DNA of 64,000 nt from Sinohyriopsis cumingii. Taxonomy: Eukaryota; Mollusca; Bivalvia; Unionida; Unionidae. Below the pieces are notes generated by a model. The model had not been told where the DNA came from. It worked only from the letters and a program-made list of their open reading frames with translations, and made no database searches. Location: positions 31,918,644 to 31,982,643 of the forward strand of contig CM068831.1 of the NCBI GenBank assembly GCA_028554795.2, given 5' to 3'. Both the position numbers and the translations under genes were made by a program. Of this stretch, positions 8,087 to 17,274 are shown piece after piece (positions within the stretch are counted from its first letter, which is position 1; every line of letters starts with the position of its first letter).

Positions 8087-11000
8087 CTATCGGGAAAACC
8101 ATCCATTAACCGACCACACATGGAATCGTAACGCGCTGGTATGTTCGTCCGTCGCGGTAACATCCCCCCCGGCGAATCCAACATCATCGATGGTCTCGTT
8201 GATCCACGCTGGATCGCCTACAAAATCAGATTCGGGCCAGTCGGGATAATACAGCACGTAGTCGGATCGACCTGAGTGCTTAGTACCGTCCGATTGTAAT
8301 CGACCGCCGAATCCCTTGTAGATCGATTTAATTTTTTCAACGATATTTTTTAGCGTCAATTTACCCCTTCTGAACCTCATGTCCGGAAATATATCGCCGA
8401 AATGCTTCAACAGCGCGTTGTACTTGTCAAGTCGGTCTGGTTGCGCTAGCATCTCAGAAATGCTATTGATTAACCCGGCGCGACTCACAGGAACGCTCTT
8501 CACATCAAGTCGATCCGGGATTACATTTGGAAGGTTCAACGCGCCAAGAACATTTCTAACGATTTCAAGTTGCTGCCGGGGACTGATTTTATCGGACCGA
8601 CACGGCGTCGTTGCTACAGCGCTACCGTTATTATACTCGTCAACGAGAACGCGCTGATATCGCTGCAGCCGCGAAATGTTTTTATTCAGGTGTTCTATTC
8701 GGTAGTTATCTAGTTTTCTTACGTCGGTCTGGAACACGTAATTGAGGTACGTCAACGCCTTTTCATATGTCTCCAGTCGCTGTTCGGGGTCGTATTGGTA
8801 GTATTTATTAGCGGTGATTTCATCACTGATTTCATCACCGGTGATTTTATCACTGATTTCACTATTAACCGCAGCAATTCTCTCTCCGATGGAAGATTTT
8901 AAAAAATCGTCTACACGTGGATCACTATTAAGTACAGCGTCGCTGACTCGTTTCTGCTTTTGTTGTTTTTTTTCCTTCCATATTTCGTATTCATCTGGTA
9001 ATTCCCATTCAACTGAATAACCGGTTCGTTTCATCATTTCAACGAGTCTGCACGTGAAATAGCGTTTTGAATTGTTCTCGTCAATAATCGTGCTAATAAA
9101 CATATATCCGTAACCGGTATGTACATCACAGCGATTTGGGGTTCTAAACAGCAACTCCGTCGACGATAAATCCCTTTCATGTGATTCGATTGCGGAAATA
9201 ATATCATCGCGGGTCAGTGGAAGCTCTGTGCGGCTCCGTTTTGTTGCTGAATAATGTACTTCCGAAATATTTCGGAAACGATGGATAGCTTGTTTGGTCG
9301 CCTCTACAGAACCTAATTCCTCGGAAAACACCGTCATGTACTTGAATCGCGGGTCCACAATGGATATCCCGGCCTCGACGGTACAATTGTAGATCACCAC
9401 GTCGATGTTTTCAAACGCCGCAGTGGTATCAGCGAAATCTCGCTGTTTTTCGGCCGGGTCAGTGTACGCATGATAGTACTTTACTCGGTATCCTAATTGC
9501 TGTAATAATTTGGCGAGCTTCTCCACAGAATAATTTCCGCGTCGATTGTGAGTGAATACAACTGCACGATTTCCTCGTCGTAACATGTCCAACAGTTTAC
9601 TGTAGTTGTCTCTGTGAGATTGTTCCACAATAAATTTTTTACCATGATCGGGCCGATATTCGTTGGTGATGATTTTCATGTCCGGGCGATTCAAGTATTT
9701 CCTGAATAATTCTAGGTCATCATTGTTAGCGTCCGCGTCGAGTACAATTACCCGTTTCGCGGATGAAATCAGCCATGTTAGTGTTCCCCAAATCTGTTTA
9801 CCGCGTCTTGATGAGACTATCTGTCGAAGGATTCCGTGCCACTCATCCAGCAATAGAACATCGGGAATTCCCCCGACTCGTACAATTGATTCTATTTGGG
9901 AAATAACCCTGCGATGCTTTTTTGTATCGAATATAATGTCTCCATGGATCATTTCGTACGATTCGAGATTGTAGTCAATGGCGGTCTTTCTAGTAAAGGT
10001 CTTTCTATACGAGACGCACAACACAGACTGATCATCTCGTATTGATTTCCACGCCGACTCTGACTTGCCGAGTCCACAGTGGGATCCGTCCATGTAGTCG
10101 TCGTTGAGGATGATTTTACATCCCCGGCCGCCTTCATGAACGGGTGACTCGTGATAAGTATAATCGGGAGTCCTCTTGGGAAATTCACCGCTGTAGTCCT
10201 TGCGGCGATAATTGAAACCCCTCACGTATTTTTCGTAGAGGGTTCTATCGTCATCACCAGTGATTTTATCGCCGGTGATTTTATCACCATCACGCGGTAT
10301 TATTATTTTTTGCGCGCTTCTGTAACAACCGATTACGAACTGATCAGAGTAAACGCGCACAAATGCGTCAATGGCCTTTCCCTCGATGAATCCACCGATC
10401 TCATTGTATCCGTGACGTCGCTGACATATGTTGCAAAATGAGCCCGCAACTCTCCCCAGCGATATTATGTTGCCGAGTCGATTTGTAGTTCCGGTGATTT
10501 GATCGGGTTGTCCGGACAACAACGTGGAAAATTGCCGAATTTGTTCAGCAGTAAGATCATCACACTCGGTGATTTCAGGTTCCGGTTCGGGCTCAAGTTG
10601 TTCGTAACACGGCTGAATAGAGACCGGACAAGATAGCAGCGTGCCGGTGAATCCAACAGGATAGATCAATCGCTTATCAACGCTGTTTGGTTTCGCCGAC
10701 CTGGTTCCGGACAATTTGATGCTATACAGTCCAGCTTGCGTATCAACATTCCATGCTGGTCTATCCGCGGAGACTTTCTTCAACAGCGATTGATGTTCCT
10801 CGAAATCTACCGGGATCGTTTTTAACATAATGTGATAACCGCCGCTGGTTTCAAAAACCAAAACATCGTTGATGGAATCAACTAACTCATGGAAATACGA
10901 CAACAACTCGGCCAGCGATGGCGTCTTGGAATCCACGTCGATGGTAGGATATCTGCACCGGTGTTTCGGAATAATCTCATTAACAGCGGAATGTCCCCGA

Positions 11001-11275
11001 AATTCCCTTATGTCCGGATCATCTACGAACACGTAGAATTTTCCCATTTGTTGGATGATTACTCCACGAAACCGATAGTTTGCAACGGTGAGGAGTTCCA
11101 TTGCGGACTTTTTACTGGAAACACTCCAGGATGGACCCAAATGCCTTCGGTAGTATTCTCGCACGTCGTGATACGTTTCCGGGGACGTAAAAAAGTCATC
11201 CGGGGACTCCTCATAGTAAGATGTTCCGCGTCCCAATTCGTCGATGAAGGTGTTATTGGAATAATGATTATCCAT
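8087..11275 (-). CDS. Primase fused to herpes-OBP-like SF2 helicase, left copy
   Basis: 1062 residues in two parts. The N-terminal part resembles an archaeo-eukaryotic primase: DVDSK (D113, D115), a GGYHIM histidine (H148), then SIKLSGTRSAKP at about 185-196. A likely zinc site follows (C281, C284, H288, C317). The C-terminal part is an SF2 helicase: Walker A GSHCGLGKS (397-405), LLLDEWH (474-480), AVVFTHNRRG (571-580), NCTVEAGISI (630-639) and QAIHRFRN (662-669). Motif V/VI wording recalls the herpesvirus origin-binding helicase family (Herpes_ori_bp). It probably unwinds and primes the element's origin. It diverges from the zinc-ribbon gene across 53 bp. The right copy differs at five positions, none in a catalytic motif (H129Y, K547T, T688I, and T to P and N to D further on). 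Confidence 0.88.
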   Translation of the reverse strand: MDNHYSNNTFIDELGRGTSYYEESPDDFFTSPETYHDVREYYRRHLGPSWSVSSKKSAMELLTVANYRFRGVIIQQMGKFYVFVDDPDIREFRGHSAVNEIIPKHRCRYPTIDVDSKTPSLAELLSYFHELVDSINDVLVFETSGGYHIMLKTIPVDFEEHQSLLKKVSADRPAWNVDTQAGLYSIKLSGTRSAKPNSVDKRLIYPVGFTGTLLSCPVSIQPCYEQLEPEPEPEITECDDLTAEQIRQFSTLLSGQPDQITGTTNRLGNIISLGRVAGSFCNICQRRHGYNEIGGFIEGKAIDAFVRVYSDQFVIGCYRSAQKIIIPRDGDKITGDKITGDDDRTLYEKYVRGFNYRRKDYSGEFPKRTPDYTYHESPVHEGGRGCKIILNDDYMDGSHCGLGKSESAWKSIRDDQSVLCVSYRKTFTRKTAIDYNLESYEMIHGDIIFDTKKHRRVISQIESIVRVGGIPDVLLLDEWHGILRQIVSSRRGKQIWGTLTWLISSAKRVIVLDADANNDDLELFRKYLNRPDMKIITNEYRPDHGKKFIVEQSHRDNYSKLLDMLRRGNRAVVFTHNRRGNYSVEKLAKLLQQLGYRVKYYHAYTDPAEKQRDFADTTAAFENIDVVIYNCTVEAGISIVDPRFKYMTVFSEELGSVEATKQAIHRFRNISEVHYSATKRSRTELPLTRDDIISAIESHERDLSSTELLFRTPNRCDVHTGYGYMFISTIIDENNSKRYFTCRLVEMMKRTGYSVEWELPDEYEIWKEKKQQKQKRVSDAVLNSDPRVDDFLKSSIGERIAAVNSEISDKITGDEISDEITANKYYQYDPEQRLETYEKALTYLNYVFQTDVRKLDNYRIEHLNKNISRLQRYQRVLVDEYNNGSAVATTPCRSDKISPRQQLEIVRNVLGALNLPNVIPDRLDVKSVPVSRAGLINSISEMLAQPDRLDKYNALLKHFGDIFPDMRFRRGKLTLKNIVEKIKSIYKGFGGRLQSDGTKHSGRSDYVLYYPDWPESDFVGDPAWINETIDDVGFAGGDVTATDEHTSALRFHVWSVNGWFSR

Positions 11276-11288
11276 TATACTGTATGCT

Positions 11289-11303
11289 TTTTAATATTTA
11301 ATT
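11289..11303 (+). promoter_or_regulatory. Shared promoter motif TTTTAATATTTAATT
   Basis: Second occurrence in the arm, between the primase-helicase and zinc-ribbon genes. Same 15-mer as at 7179-7193 in opposite orientation. Confidence 0.55.
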
Positions 11304-11328
11304 GAATGCTTATTAATGGTTAATAATA

Positions 11329-11622
11329 ATGGTTAATCCGGCGCTTGCTGTCAACAAATGCAAATGGCTCCCCCAGGGATCAAAAGCCCCGTGTGGAAAA
11401 AACTGTTACGGCGAGTTTTGCGGGGTGCATAATAGTAGATCGAAACAGGGGCGCAAGGACGGTCCTCAGCCCTGTCTCGGATGTGGCACGGGAGTTCGAG
11501 GAAAGATTAGAATTTGTATCGGCTGTGGAAGCCCCCAGTATCGGTCCGCGGTAGAATACTGCCAACGAAAGAATAGACCGATACCATCCCCGGAAGAATT
11601 CTTAAAATCACGACGGGGTTGA
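11329..11622 (+). CDS. Small zinc-ribbon protein, left copy
   Basis: 97 residues with two Cys-rich clusters: CKW...PCGKNCYGEFCGVH in the first half, and PCLGCG and ICIGCG pairs in the second. The spacing fits one or two bound zinc ions. It has basic stretches (SRSKQGRK, RGKIRI) and is probably a nucleic-acid-binding protein. It reads toward the palindrome centre, away from the primase-helicase gene, and is followed by the third dyad cluster. I chose ATG 11329 over the out-of-frame ATG at 11345 because only the first frame has the paired cysteines. Confidence 0.8.
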   Translation: MVNPALAVNKCKWLPQGSKAPCGKNCYGEFCGVHNSRSKQGRKDGPQPCLGCGTGVRGKIRICIGCGSPQYRSAVEYCQRKNRPIPSPEEFLKSRRG

Positions 11623-11647
11623 ACGGGATTAATGACCCGTCACATAT

Positions 11648-11869
11648 GGAGGAAATGTCAATAGTTCCTCCATCAATAAACCGACCTGTCACACATGAGG
11701 AAAGTGTCATAATAATTATTTATAGGAACTATGACAGATCCTTCATTGATGGAGACAGTTCCCGATAATGGAGGAAATGTCATAATAATTATTTATAGGA
11801 ATTATGACAGTTCCCGATAATGGAGGAAATGTCATAATAATTATTTATAAGAACTATGACAGTTCCTCC
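11648..11869 (+). repeat. Cluster of dyads (copies 8-11), one internally deleted
   Basis: Copies at 11696-11744, 11770-11814 and 11822-11869 are full or nearly full. The copy at 11648-11671 is only 24 bp: the two outer arms remain but most of the inner dyad and all of the AT-rich core are missing. The cluster follows the zinc-ribbon gene. Confidence 0.88.
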
Positions 11870-12199
11870 ATCGATGGAAACTGGTCAGAGTAAAAAACTG
11901 ACCCGCCACACGTTCCCATCAATACTGGTTGATTTTGTAAACACCAATCGCGTTTCACTAGAATCGTAATACCGTTAGCGTGCTTGTTAATTTACCAGCC
12001 AGGATGCCCACGTAATCACACAAAAAAAAAAATAACAGAGGCGTTTATTTATACTGCGATTGTTAACATGTTAATGGGGGAGGATAATGATTTACAAGTA
12101 AATTATCTATCGCGGCGATGGGTTACAAAAAAATGATTTACAAAATATTTTTTTTCTGCGGTAAGAAATATGTCAGTTGTTTTTATTGTTGTTGTTATT
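11870..12199 (+). other. Non-coding centre-proximal segment, left arm
   Basis: About 330 bp without a gene up to the palindrome spacer. Holds CAGAGTAAAAAACTGACCCG (11886-11905), poly-A and poly-T runs, the small dyad GATTTACAAGTAAATTATC and a GTTAACATGTTAAT block. It is the sequence closest to the axis of symmetry, so an origin or telomere-like hairpin could lie here. Confidence 0.5.
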
Positions 12200-12234
12200 A
12201 CAAGGTCTCTACTAGTAGTAACTACTTAGGGGTC
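12200..12234. other. Central asymmetric spacer of the palindrome
   Basis: 35 bp between the arms that is not mirrored, with ACTAGT near its middle. In single-stranded form it would be the loop of a 7.3-kb hairpin. It could mark a former hairpin telomere or a recombination joint. Confidence 0.8.
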
Positions 12235-12563
12235 AATAACAACAACAATAAAAACAACTGACATATTTCTTACCGCAGAAAAAAAATATTTTGTAAATCA
12301 TTTTTTTGTAACCCATCGCCGCGATAGATAATTTACTTGTAAATCATTATCCTCCCCCATTAACATGTTAACAATCGCAGTATAAATAAACGCCTCTGTT
12401 ATTTTTTTTTTGTGTGATTACGTGGGCATCCTGGCTGGTAAATTAACAAGCACGCTAACGGTATTACGATTCTAGTGAAACGCGATTGGTGTTTACAAAA
12501 TCAACCAGTATTGGTGGGAACGTGTGGCGGGTCAGTTTTTTACTCTGACCAGTTTCCATCGAT
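12235..12563 (-). other. Non-coding centre-proximal segment, right arm
   Basis: Mirror of 11870-12199. No gene; same poly-A/T runs and small dyads. Confidence 0.5.
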
Positions 12564-12785
12564 GGAGGAACTGTCATAGTTCTTATAAATAATTATTATG
12601 ACATTTCCTCCATTATCGGGAACTGTCATAATTCCTATAAATAATTATTATGACATTTCCTCCATTATCGGGAACTGTCTCCATCAATGAAGGATCTGTC
12701 ATAGTTCCTATAAATAATTATTATGACACTTTCCTCATGTGTGACAGGTCGGTTTATTGATGGAGGAACTATTGACATTTCCTCC
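12564..12785 (-). repeat. Dyad cluster, right mirror of copies 8-11
   Basis: Copies at 12564-12611, 12619-12663, 12689-12737 and the deleted 24-bp version at 12762-12785. The deleted copy is present in both arms, so the deletion is older than the arm duplication. Confidence 0.88.
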
Positions 12786-12810
12786 ATATGTGACGGGTCA
12801 TTAATCCCGT

Positions 12811-13104
12811 TCAACCCCGTCGTGATTTTAAGAATTCTTCCGGGGATGGTATCGGTCTATTCTTTCGTTGGCAGTATTCTACCGCGGACCGATACTGGGG
12901 GCTTCCACAGCCGATACAAATTCTAATCTTTCCTCGAACTCCCGTGCCACATCCGAGACAGGGCTGAGGACCGTCCTTGCGCCCCTGTTTCGATCTACTA
13001 TTATGCACCCCGCAAAACTCGCCGTAACAGTTTTTTCCACACGGGGCTTTTGATCCCTGGGGGAGCCATTTGCATTTGTTGACAGCAAGCGCCGGATTAA
13101 CCAT
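12811..13104 (-). CDS. Small zinc-ribbon protein, right copy
   Basis: Identical in protein sequence to the left-arm copy (11329-11622), with the same Cys clusters. Complete conservation between arms of a protein this small supports a real, maintained gene or very recent duplication. Confidence 0.8.
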   Translation of the reverse strand: MVNPALAVNKCKWLPQGSKAPCGKNCYGEFCGVHNSRSKQGRKDGPQPCLGCGTGVRGKIRICIGCGSPQYRSAVEYCQRKNRPIPSPEEFLKSRRG

Positions 13105-13129
13105 TATTATTAACCATTAATAAGCATTC

Positions 13130-13144
13130 AATTAAATATTAAAA
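13130..13144 (-). promoter_or_regulatory. Shared promoter motif, right mirror
   Basis: Mirror of 11289-11303, in the 53-bp gap between the zinc-ribbon and primase-helicase genes. Confidence 0.5.
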
Positions 13145-13157
13145 AGCATACAGTATA

Positions 13158-16100
13158 ATGGATAATCATTATTCCAATAACACCTTCATCGACGAATTGG
13201 GACGCGGAACATCTTACTATGAGGAGTCCCCGGATGACTTTTTTACGTCCCCGGAAACGTATCACGACGTGCGAGAATACTACCGAAGGCATTTGGGTCC
13301 ATCCTGGAGTGTTTCCAGTAAAAAGTCCGCAATGGAACTCCTCACCGTTGCAAACTATCGGTTTCGTGGAGTAATCATCCAACAAATGGGAAAATTCTAC
13401 GTGTTCGTAGATGATCCGGACATAAGGGAATTTCGGGGACATTCCGCTGTTAATGAGATTATTCCGAAACACCGGTGCAGATATCCTACCATCGACGTGG
13501 ATTCCAAGACGCCATCGCTGGCCGAGTTGTTGTCGTATTTCTATGAGTTAGTTGATTCCATCAACGATGTTTTGGTTTTTGAAACCAGCGGCGGTTATCA
13601 CATTATGTTAAAAACGATCCCGGTAGATTTCGAGGAACATCAATCGCTGTTGAAGAAAGTCTCCGCGGATAGACCAGCATGGAATGTTGATACGCAAGCT
13701 GGACTGTATAGCATCAAATTGTCCGGAACCAGGTCGGCGAAACCAAACAGCGTTGATAAGCGATTGATCTATCCTGTTGGATTCACCGGCACGCTGCTAT
13801 CTTGTCCGGTCTCTATTCAGCCGTGTTACGAACAACTTGAGCCCGAACCGGAACCTGAAATCACCGAGTGTGATGATCTTACTGCTGAACAAATTCGGCA
13901 ATTTTCCACGTTGTTGTCCGGACAACCCGATCAAATCACCGGAACTACAAATCGACTCGGCAACATAATATCGCTGGGGAGAGTTGCGGGCTCATTTTGC
14001 AACATATGTCAGCGACGTCACGGATACAATGAGATCGGTGGATTCATCGAGGGAAAGGCCATTGACGCATTTGTGCGCGTTTACTCTGATCAGTTCGTAA
14101 TCGGATGTTACAGAAGCGCGCAAAAAATAATAATACCGCGTGATGGTGATAAAATCACCGGCGATAAAATCACTGGTGATGACGATAGAACCCTCTACGA
14201 AAAATACGTGAGGGGTTTCAATTATCGCCGCAAGGACTACAGCGGTGAATTTCCCAAGAGGACTCCCGATTATACTTATCACGAGTCACCCGTTCATGAA
14301 GGCGGCCGGGGATGTAAAATCATCCTCAACGACGACTACATGGACGGATCCCACTGTGGACTCGGCAAGTCAGAGTCGGCGTGGAAATCAATACGAGATG
14401 ATCAGTCTGTGTTGTGCGTCTCGTATAGAAAGACCTTTACTAGAAAGACCGCCATTGACTACAATCTCGAATCGTACGAAATGATCCATGGAGACATTAT
14501 ATTCGATACAAAAAAGCATCGCAGGGTTATTTCCCAAATAGAATCAATTGTACGAGTCGGGGGAATTCCCGATGTTCTATTGCTGGATGAGTGGCACGGA
14601 ATCCTTCGACAGATAGTCTCATCAAGACGCGGTAAACAGATTTGGGGAACACTAACATGGCTGATTTCATCCGCGAAACGGGTAATTGTACTCGACGCGG
14701 ACGCTAACAATGATGACCTAGAATTATTCAGGAAATACTTGAATCGCCCGGACATGAAAATCATCACCAACGAATATCGGCCCGATCATGGTAAAACATT
14801 TATTGTGGAACAATCTCACAGAGACAACTACAGTAAACTGTTGGACATGTTACGACGAGGAAATCGTGCAGTTGTATTCACTCACAATCGACGCGGAAAT
14901 TATTCTGTGGAGAAGCTCGCCAAATTATTACAGCAATTAGGATACCGAGTAAAGTACTATCATGCGTACACTGACCCGGCCGAAAAACAGCGAGATTTCG
15001 CTGATACCACTGCGGCGTTTGAAAACATCGACGTGGTGATCTACAATTGTACCGTCGAGGCCGGGATATCCATTGTGGACCCGCGATTCAAGTACATGAC
15101 GGTGTTTTCCGAGGAATTAGGTTCTGTAGAGGCGACCAAACAAGCTATCCATCGTTTCCGAAATATTTCGGAAGTACATTATTCAGCAACAAAACGGAGC
15201 CGCACAGAGCTTCCACTGATCCGCGATGATATTATTTCCGCAATCGAATCACATGAAAGGGATTTATCGTCGACGGAGTTGCTGTTTAGAACCCCAAATC
15301 GCTGTGATGTACATACCGGTTACGGATATATGTTTATTAGCACGATTATTGACGAGAACAATTCAAAACGCTATTTCACGTGCAGACTCGTTGAAATGAT
15401 GAAACGAACCGGTTATTCAGTTGAATGGGAATTACCAGATGAATACGAAATATGGAAGGAAAAAAAACAACAAAAGCAGAAACGAGTCAGCGACGCTGTA
15501 CTTAATAGTGATCCACGTGTAGACGATTTTTTAAAATCTTCCATCGGAGAGAGAATTGCTGCGGTTAATAGTGAAATCAGTGATAAAATCACCGGTGATG
15601 AAATCAGTGATGAAATCACCGCTAATAAATACTACCAATACGACCCCGAACAGCGACTGGAGCCATATGAAAAGGCGTTGACGTACCTCAATTACGTGTT
15701 CCAGACCGACGTAAGAAAACTAGATAACTACCGAATAGAACACCTGAATAAAAACATTTCGCGGCTGCAGCGATATCAGCGCGTTCTCGTTGACGAGTAT
15801 AATAACGGCAGCGCTGTAGCAACGACGCCGTGTCGGTCCGATAAAATCAGTCCCCGGCAGCAACTTGAAATCGTTAGAAATGTTCTTGGCGCGTTGAACC
15901 TTCCAAATGTAATCCCGGATCGACTTGATGTGAAGAGCGTTCCTGTGAGTCGCGCCGGGTTAATCAATAGCATTTCTGAGATGCTAGCGCAACCAGACCG
16001 ACTTGACAAGTACAACGCGCTGTTGAAGCATTTCGGCGATATATTTCCGGACATGAGGTTCAGAAGGGGTAAATTGACGCTAAAAGATATCGTTGAAAAA

Positions 16101-16346
16101 ATTAAATCGATCTACAAGGGATTCGGCGGTCGATTACAATCGGACGGTACTAAGCACTCAGGTCGATCCGACTACGTGCTGTATTATCCCGACTGGCCCG
16201 AATCTGATTTTGTAGGCGATCCAGCGTGGATCAACGAGACCATCGATGATGTTGGATTCGCCGGGGGGGATGTTACCGCGACGGACGAACATACCAGCGC
16301 GTTACGATTCCATGTGTGGTCGGTTAATGGATGGTTTTCCCGATAG
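13158..16346 (+). CDS. Primase fused to herpes-OBP-like SF2 helicase, right copy
   Basis: Full 1062-residue mirror of the left-arm gene with all primase and helicase motifs intact. Replacements relative to the left copy: Y129, T547, I688, a P in RLEPYE (about 867) and a D in LTLKDIV. Both copies could be functional. The coding DNA holds several GATAAAATCACCGG-type repeats that encode DKITGDKITG (331-340) and a second DKITGDEISDE block further on. Confidence 0.88.
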   Translation: MDNHYSNNTFIDELGRGTSYYEESPDDFFTSPETYHDVREYYRRHLGPSWSVSSKKSAMELLTVANYRFRGVIIQQMGKFYVFVDDPDIREFRGHSAVNEIIPKHRCRYPTIDVDSKTPSLAELLSYFYELVDSINDVLVFETSGGYHIMLKTIPVDFEEHQSLLKKVSADRPAWNVDTQAGLYSIKLSGTRSAKPNSVDKRLIYPVGFTGTLLSCPVSIQPCYEQLEPEPEPEITECDDLTAEQIRQFSTLLSGQPDQITGTTNRLGNIISLGRVAGSFCNICQRRHGYNEIGGFIEGKAIDAFVRVYSDQFVIGCYRSAQKIIIPRDGDKITGDKITGDDDRTLYEKYVRGFNYRRKDYSGEFPKRTPDYTYHESPVHEGGRGCKIILNDDYMDGSHCGLGKSESAWKSIRDDQSVLCVSYRKTFTRKTAIDYNLESYEMIHGDIIFDTKKHRRVISQIESIVRVGGIPDVLLLDEWHGILRQIVSSRRGKQIWGTLTWLISSAKRVIVLDADANNDDLELFRKYLNRPDMKIITNEYRPDHGKTFIVEQSHRDNYSKLLDMLRRGNRAVVFTHNRRGNYSVEKLAKLLQQLGYRVKYYHAYTDPAEKQRDFADTTAAFENIDVVIYNCTVEAGISIVDPRFKYMTVFSEELGSVEATKQAIHRFRNISEVHYSATKRSRTELPLIRDDIISAIESHERDLSSTELLFRTPNRCDVHTGYGYMFISTIIDENNSKRYFTCRLVEMMKRTGYSVEWELPDEYEIWKEKKQQKQKRVSDAVLNSDPRVDDFLKSSIGERIAAVNSEISDKITGDEISDEITANKYYQYDPEQRLEPYEKALTYLNYVFQTDVRKLDNYRIEHLNKNISRLQRYQRVLVDEYNNGSAVATTPCRSDKISPRQQLEIVRNVLGALNLPNVIPDRLDVKSVPVSRAGLINSISEMLAQPDRLDKYNALLKHFGDIFPDMRFRRGKLTLKDIVEKIKSIYKGFGGRLQSDGTKHSGRSDYVLYYPDWPESDFVGDPAWINETIDDVGFAGGDVTATDEHTSALRFHVWSVNGWFSR

Positions 16347-16347
16347 T

Positions 16348-16718
16348 GGAGGAAATGTCATAATAATTATTTATAGGAACTATGACAGTTCCTCCATCAG
16401 CGGAGACAGCCCCCCATCGGTGGAGGAAATGTCATAATAATTATTTATAGGAACTATGACAGTTCCCCCCATCAATGGAGTAATGAGGAAAGTGTCATAA
16501 TAATTATTTATAAGAACCGTGACAGTTTCCTCATCAATGAAGGAAATGTCAGAATAATTATTTGTAGGAATTATGACACTTCCTTCACGCTCAATAATGG
16601 GAAAAGTGTTACCATCAGCGGAGACTGGTTAGAGTAATGGGGTTCCTCATGGTCGGGTGTGGTCGGAATGAGGAAAGTGTCATAATAATTATTTATAAGA
16701 ACCGTGACAGTTTCCTCA
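16348..16718 (-). repeat. Dyad cluster, right mirror of copies 3-7
   Basis: Copies at 16348-16395, 16422-16469, 16484-16533, 16538-16587 and 16669-16718, between the convergent primase-helicase and 148-residue genes. Confidence 0.9.
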
Positions 16719-16782
16719 TCAATGGAGTCACATGTAACTCTCCAAACTTGATAGAGCCGTTTGTACGCCCACCGAAATGTTA

Positions 16783-17229
16783 TCACGATGGTTTCAACGG
16801 CGACCGTCGAAGCATTCGCGCTACCTCGTTGCATTGCCGCAACGGAAGATCATCAACGGCGTTATCGAATAACGTTTCAAGGTTATCAAACCAAGCGCAT
16901 TTTTCATCAGGAATATTCCCGCGGAGTATGATCCAAATGTCTCCGATGCCATCAACGAGATAATAGGGAAGGTCATCATTGTGGACCTGGTAAATACCAA
17001 AGTACCTAGCGGTCTCTGGCGCCGAATCAAACTCGATAATTCTTCTCTTTGAAATATTCAAACAGATAGTATTTATTTGCCAGCCCATAACGACGCCATC
17101 GGGTGTTGTTTTTCGGGTTTTATCATATCGAAATTGCCGTGGTGGAATATAAGGTGGTAAATCATTATTGCTGCGGTCAATCCAATTTATTCCATCATGA
17201 GGAACATAATATGATCCAAGCCCCATCAT
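16783..17229 (-). CDS. Unknown 148-residue protein, right copy
   Basis: Mirror of 7204-7650 with one difference: LPLRQC here, LPLRQR on the left. No family recognised. Confidence 0.7.
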   Translation of the reverse strand: MMGLGSYYVPHDGINWIDRSNNDLPPYIPPRQFRYDKTRKTTPDGVVMGWQINTICLNISKRRIIEFDSAPETARYFGIYQVHNDDLPYYLVDGIGDIWIILRGNIPDEKCAWFDNLETLFDNAVDDLPLRQCNEVARMLRRSPLKPS

Positions 17230-17239
17230 TCTAATATCA

Positions 17240-17254
17240 TTTTAATATTTAATT
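17240..17254 (+). promoter_or_regulatory. Shared promoter motif, right mirror
   Basis: Mirror of 7179-7193 in the divergent gap between the 148- and 92-residue genes. Confidence 0.5.
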
Positions 17255-17274
17255 AAATAACGGCTTTAATTATA

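Larger units (their letters stand above)
4856..12199 (+). repeat. Left arm of the giant inverted repeat
   Basis: Inverted copy of 12235-19601. By reading the proteins of both arms I find only about eight amino-acid differences plus one 7-residue repeat unit, so identity is well above 99%. The poly-A run in the terminal box and the last few bases of the terminus also differ between the arms. Confidence 0.95.

Noticed and set aside
12868-13053. Open frames antisense to the zinc-ribbon and primase-helicase genes (60-138 codons)
   Set aside because: They are shadows of the real genes: no family features, and they lie wholly inside conserved coding sequence on the other strand.
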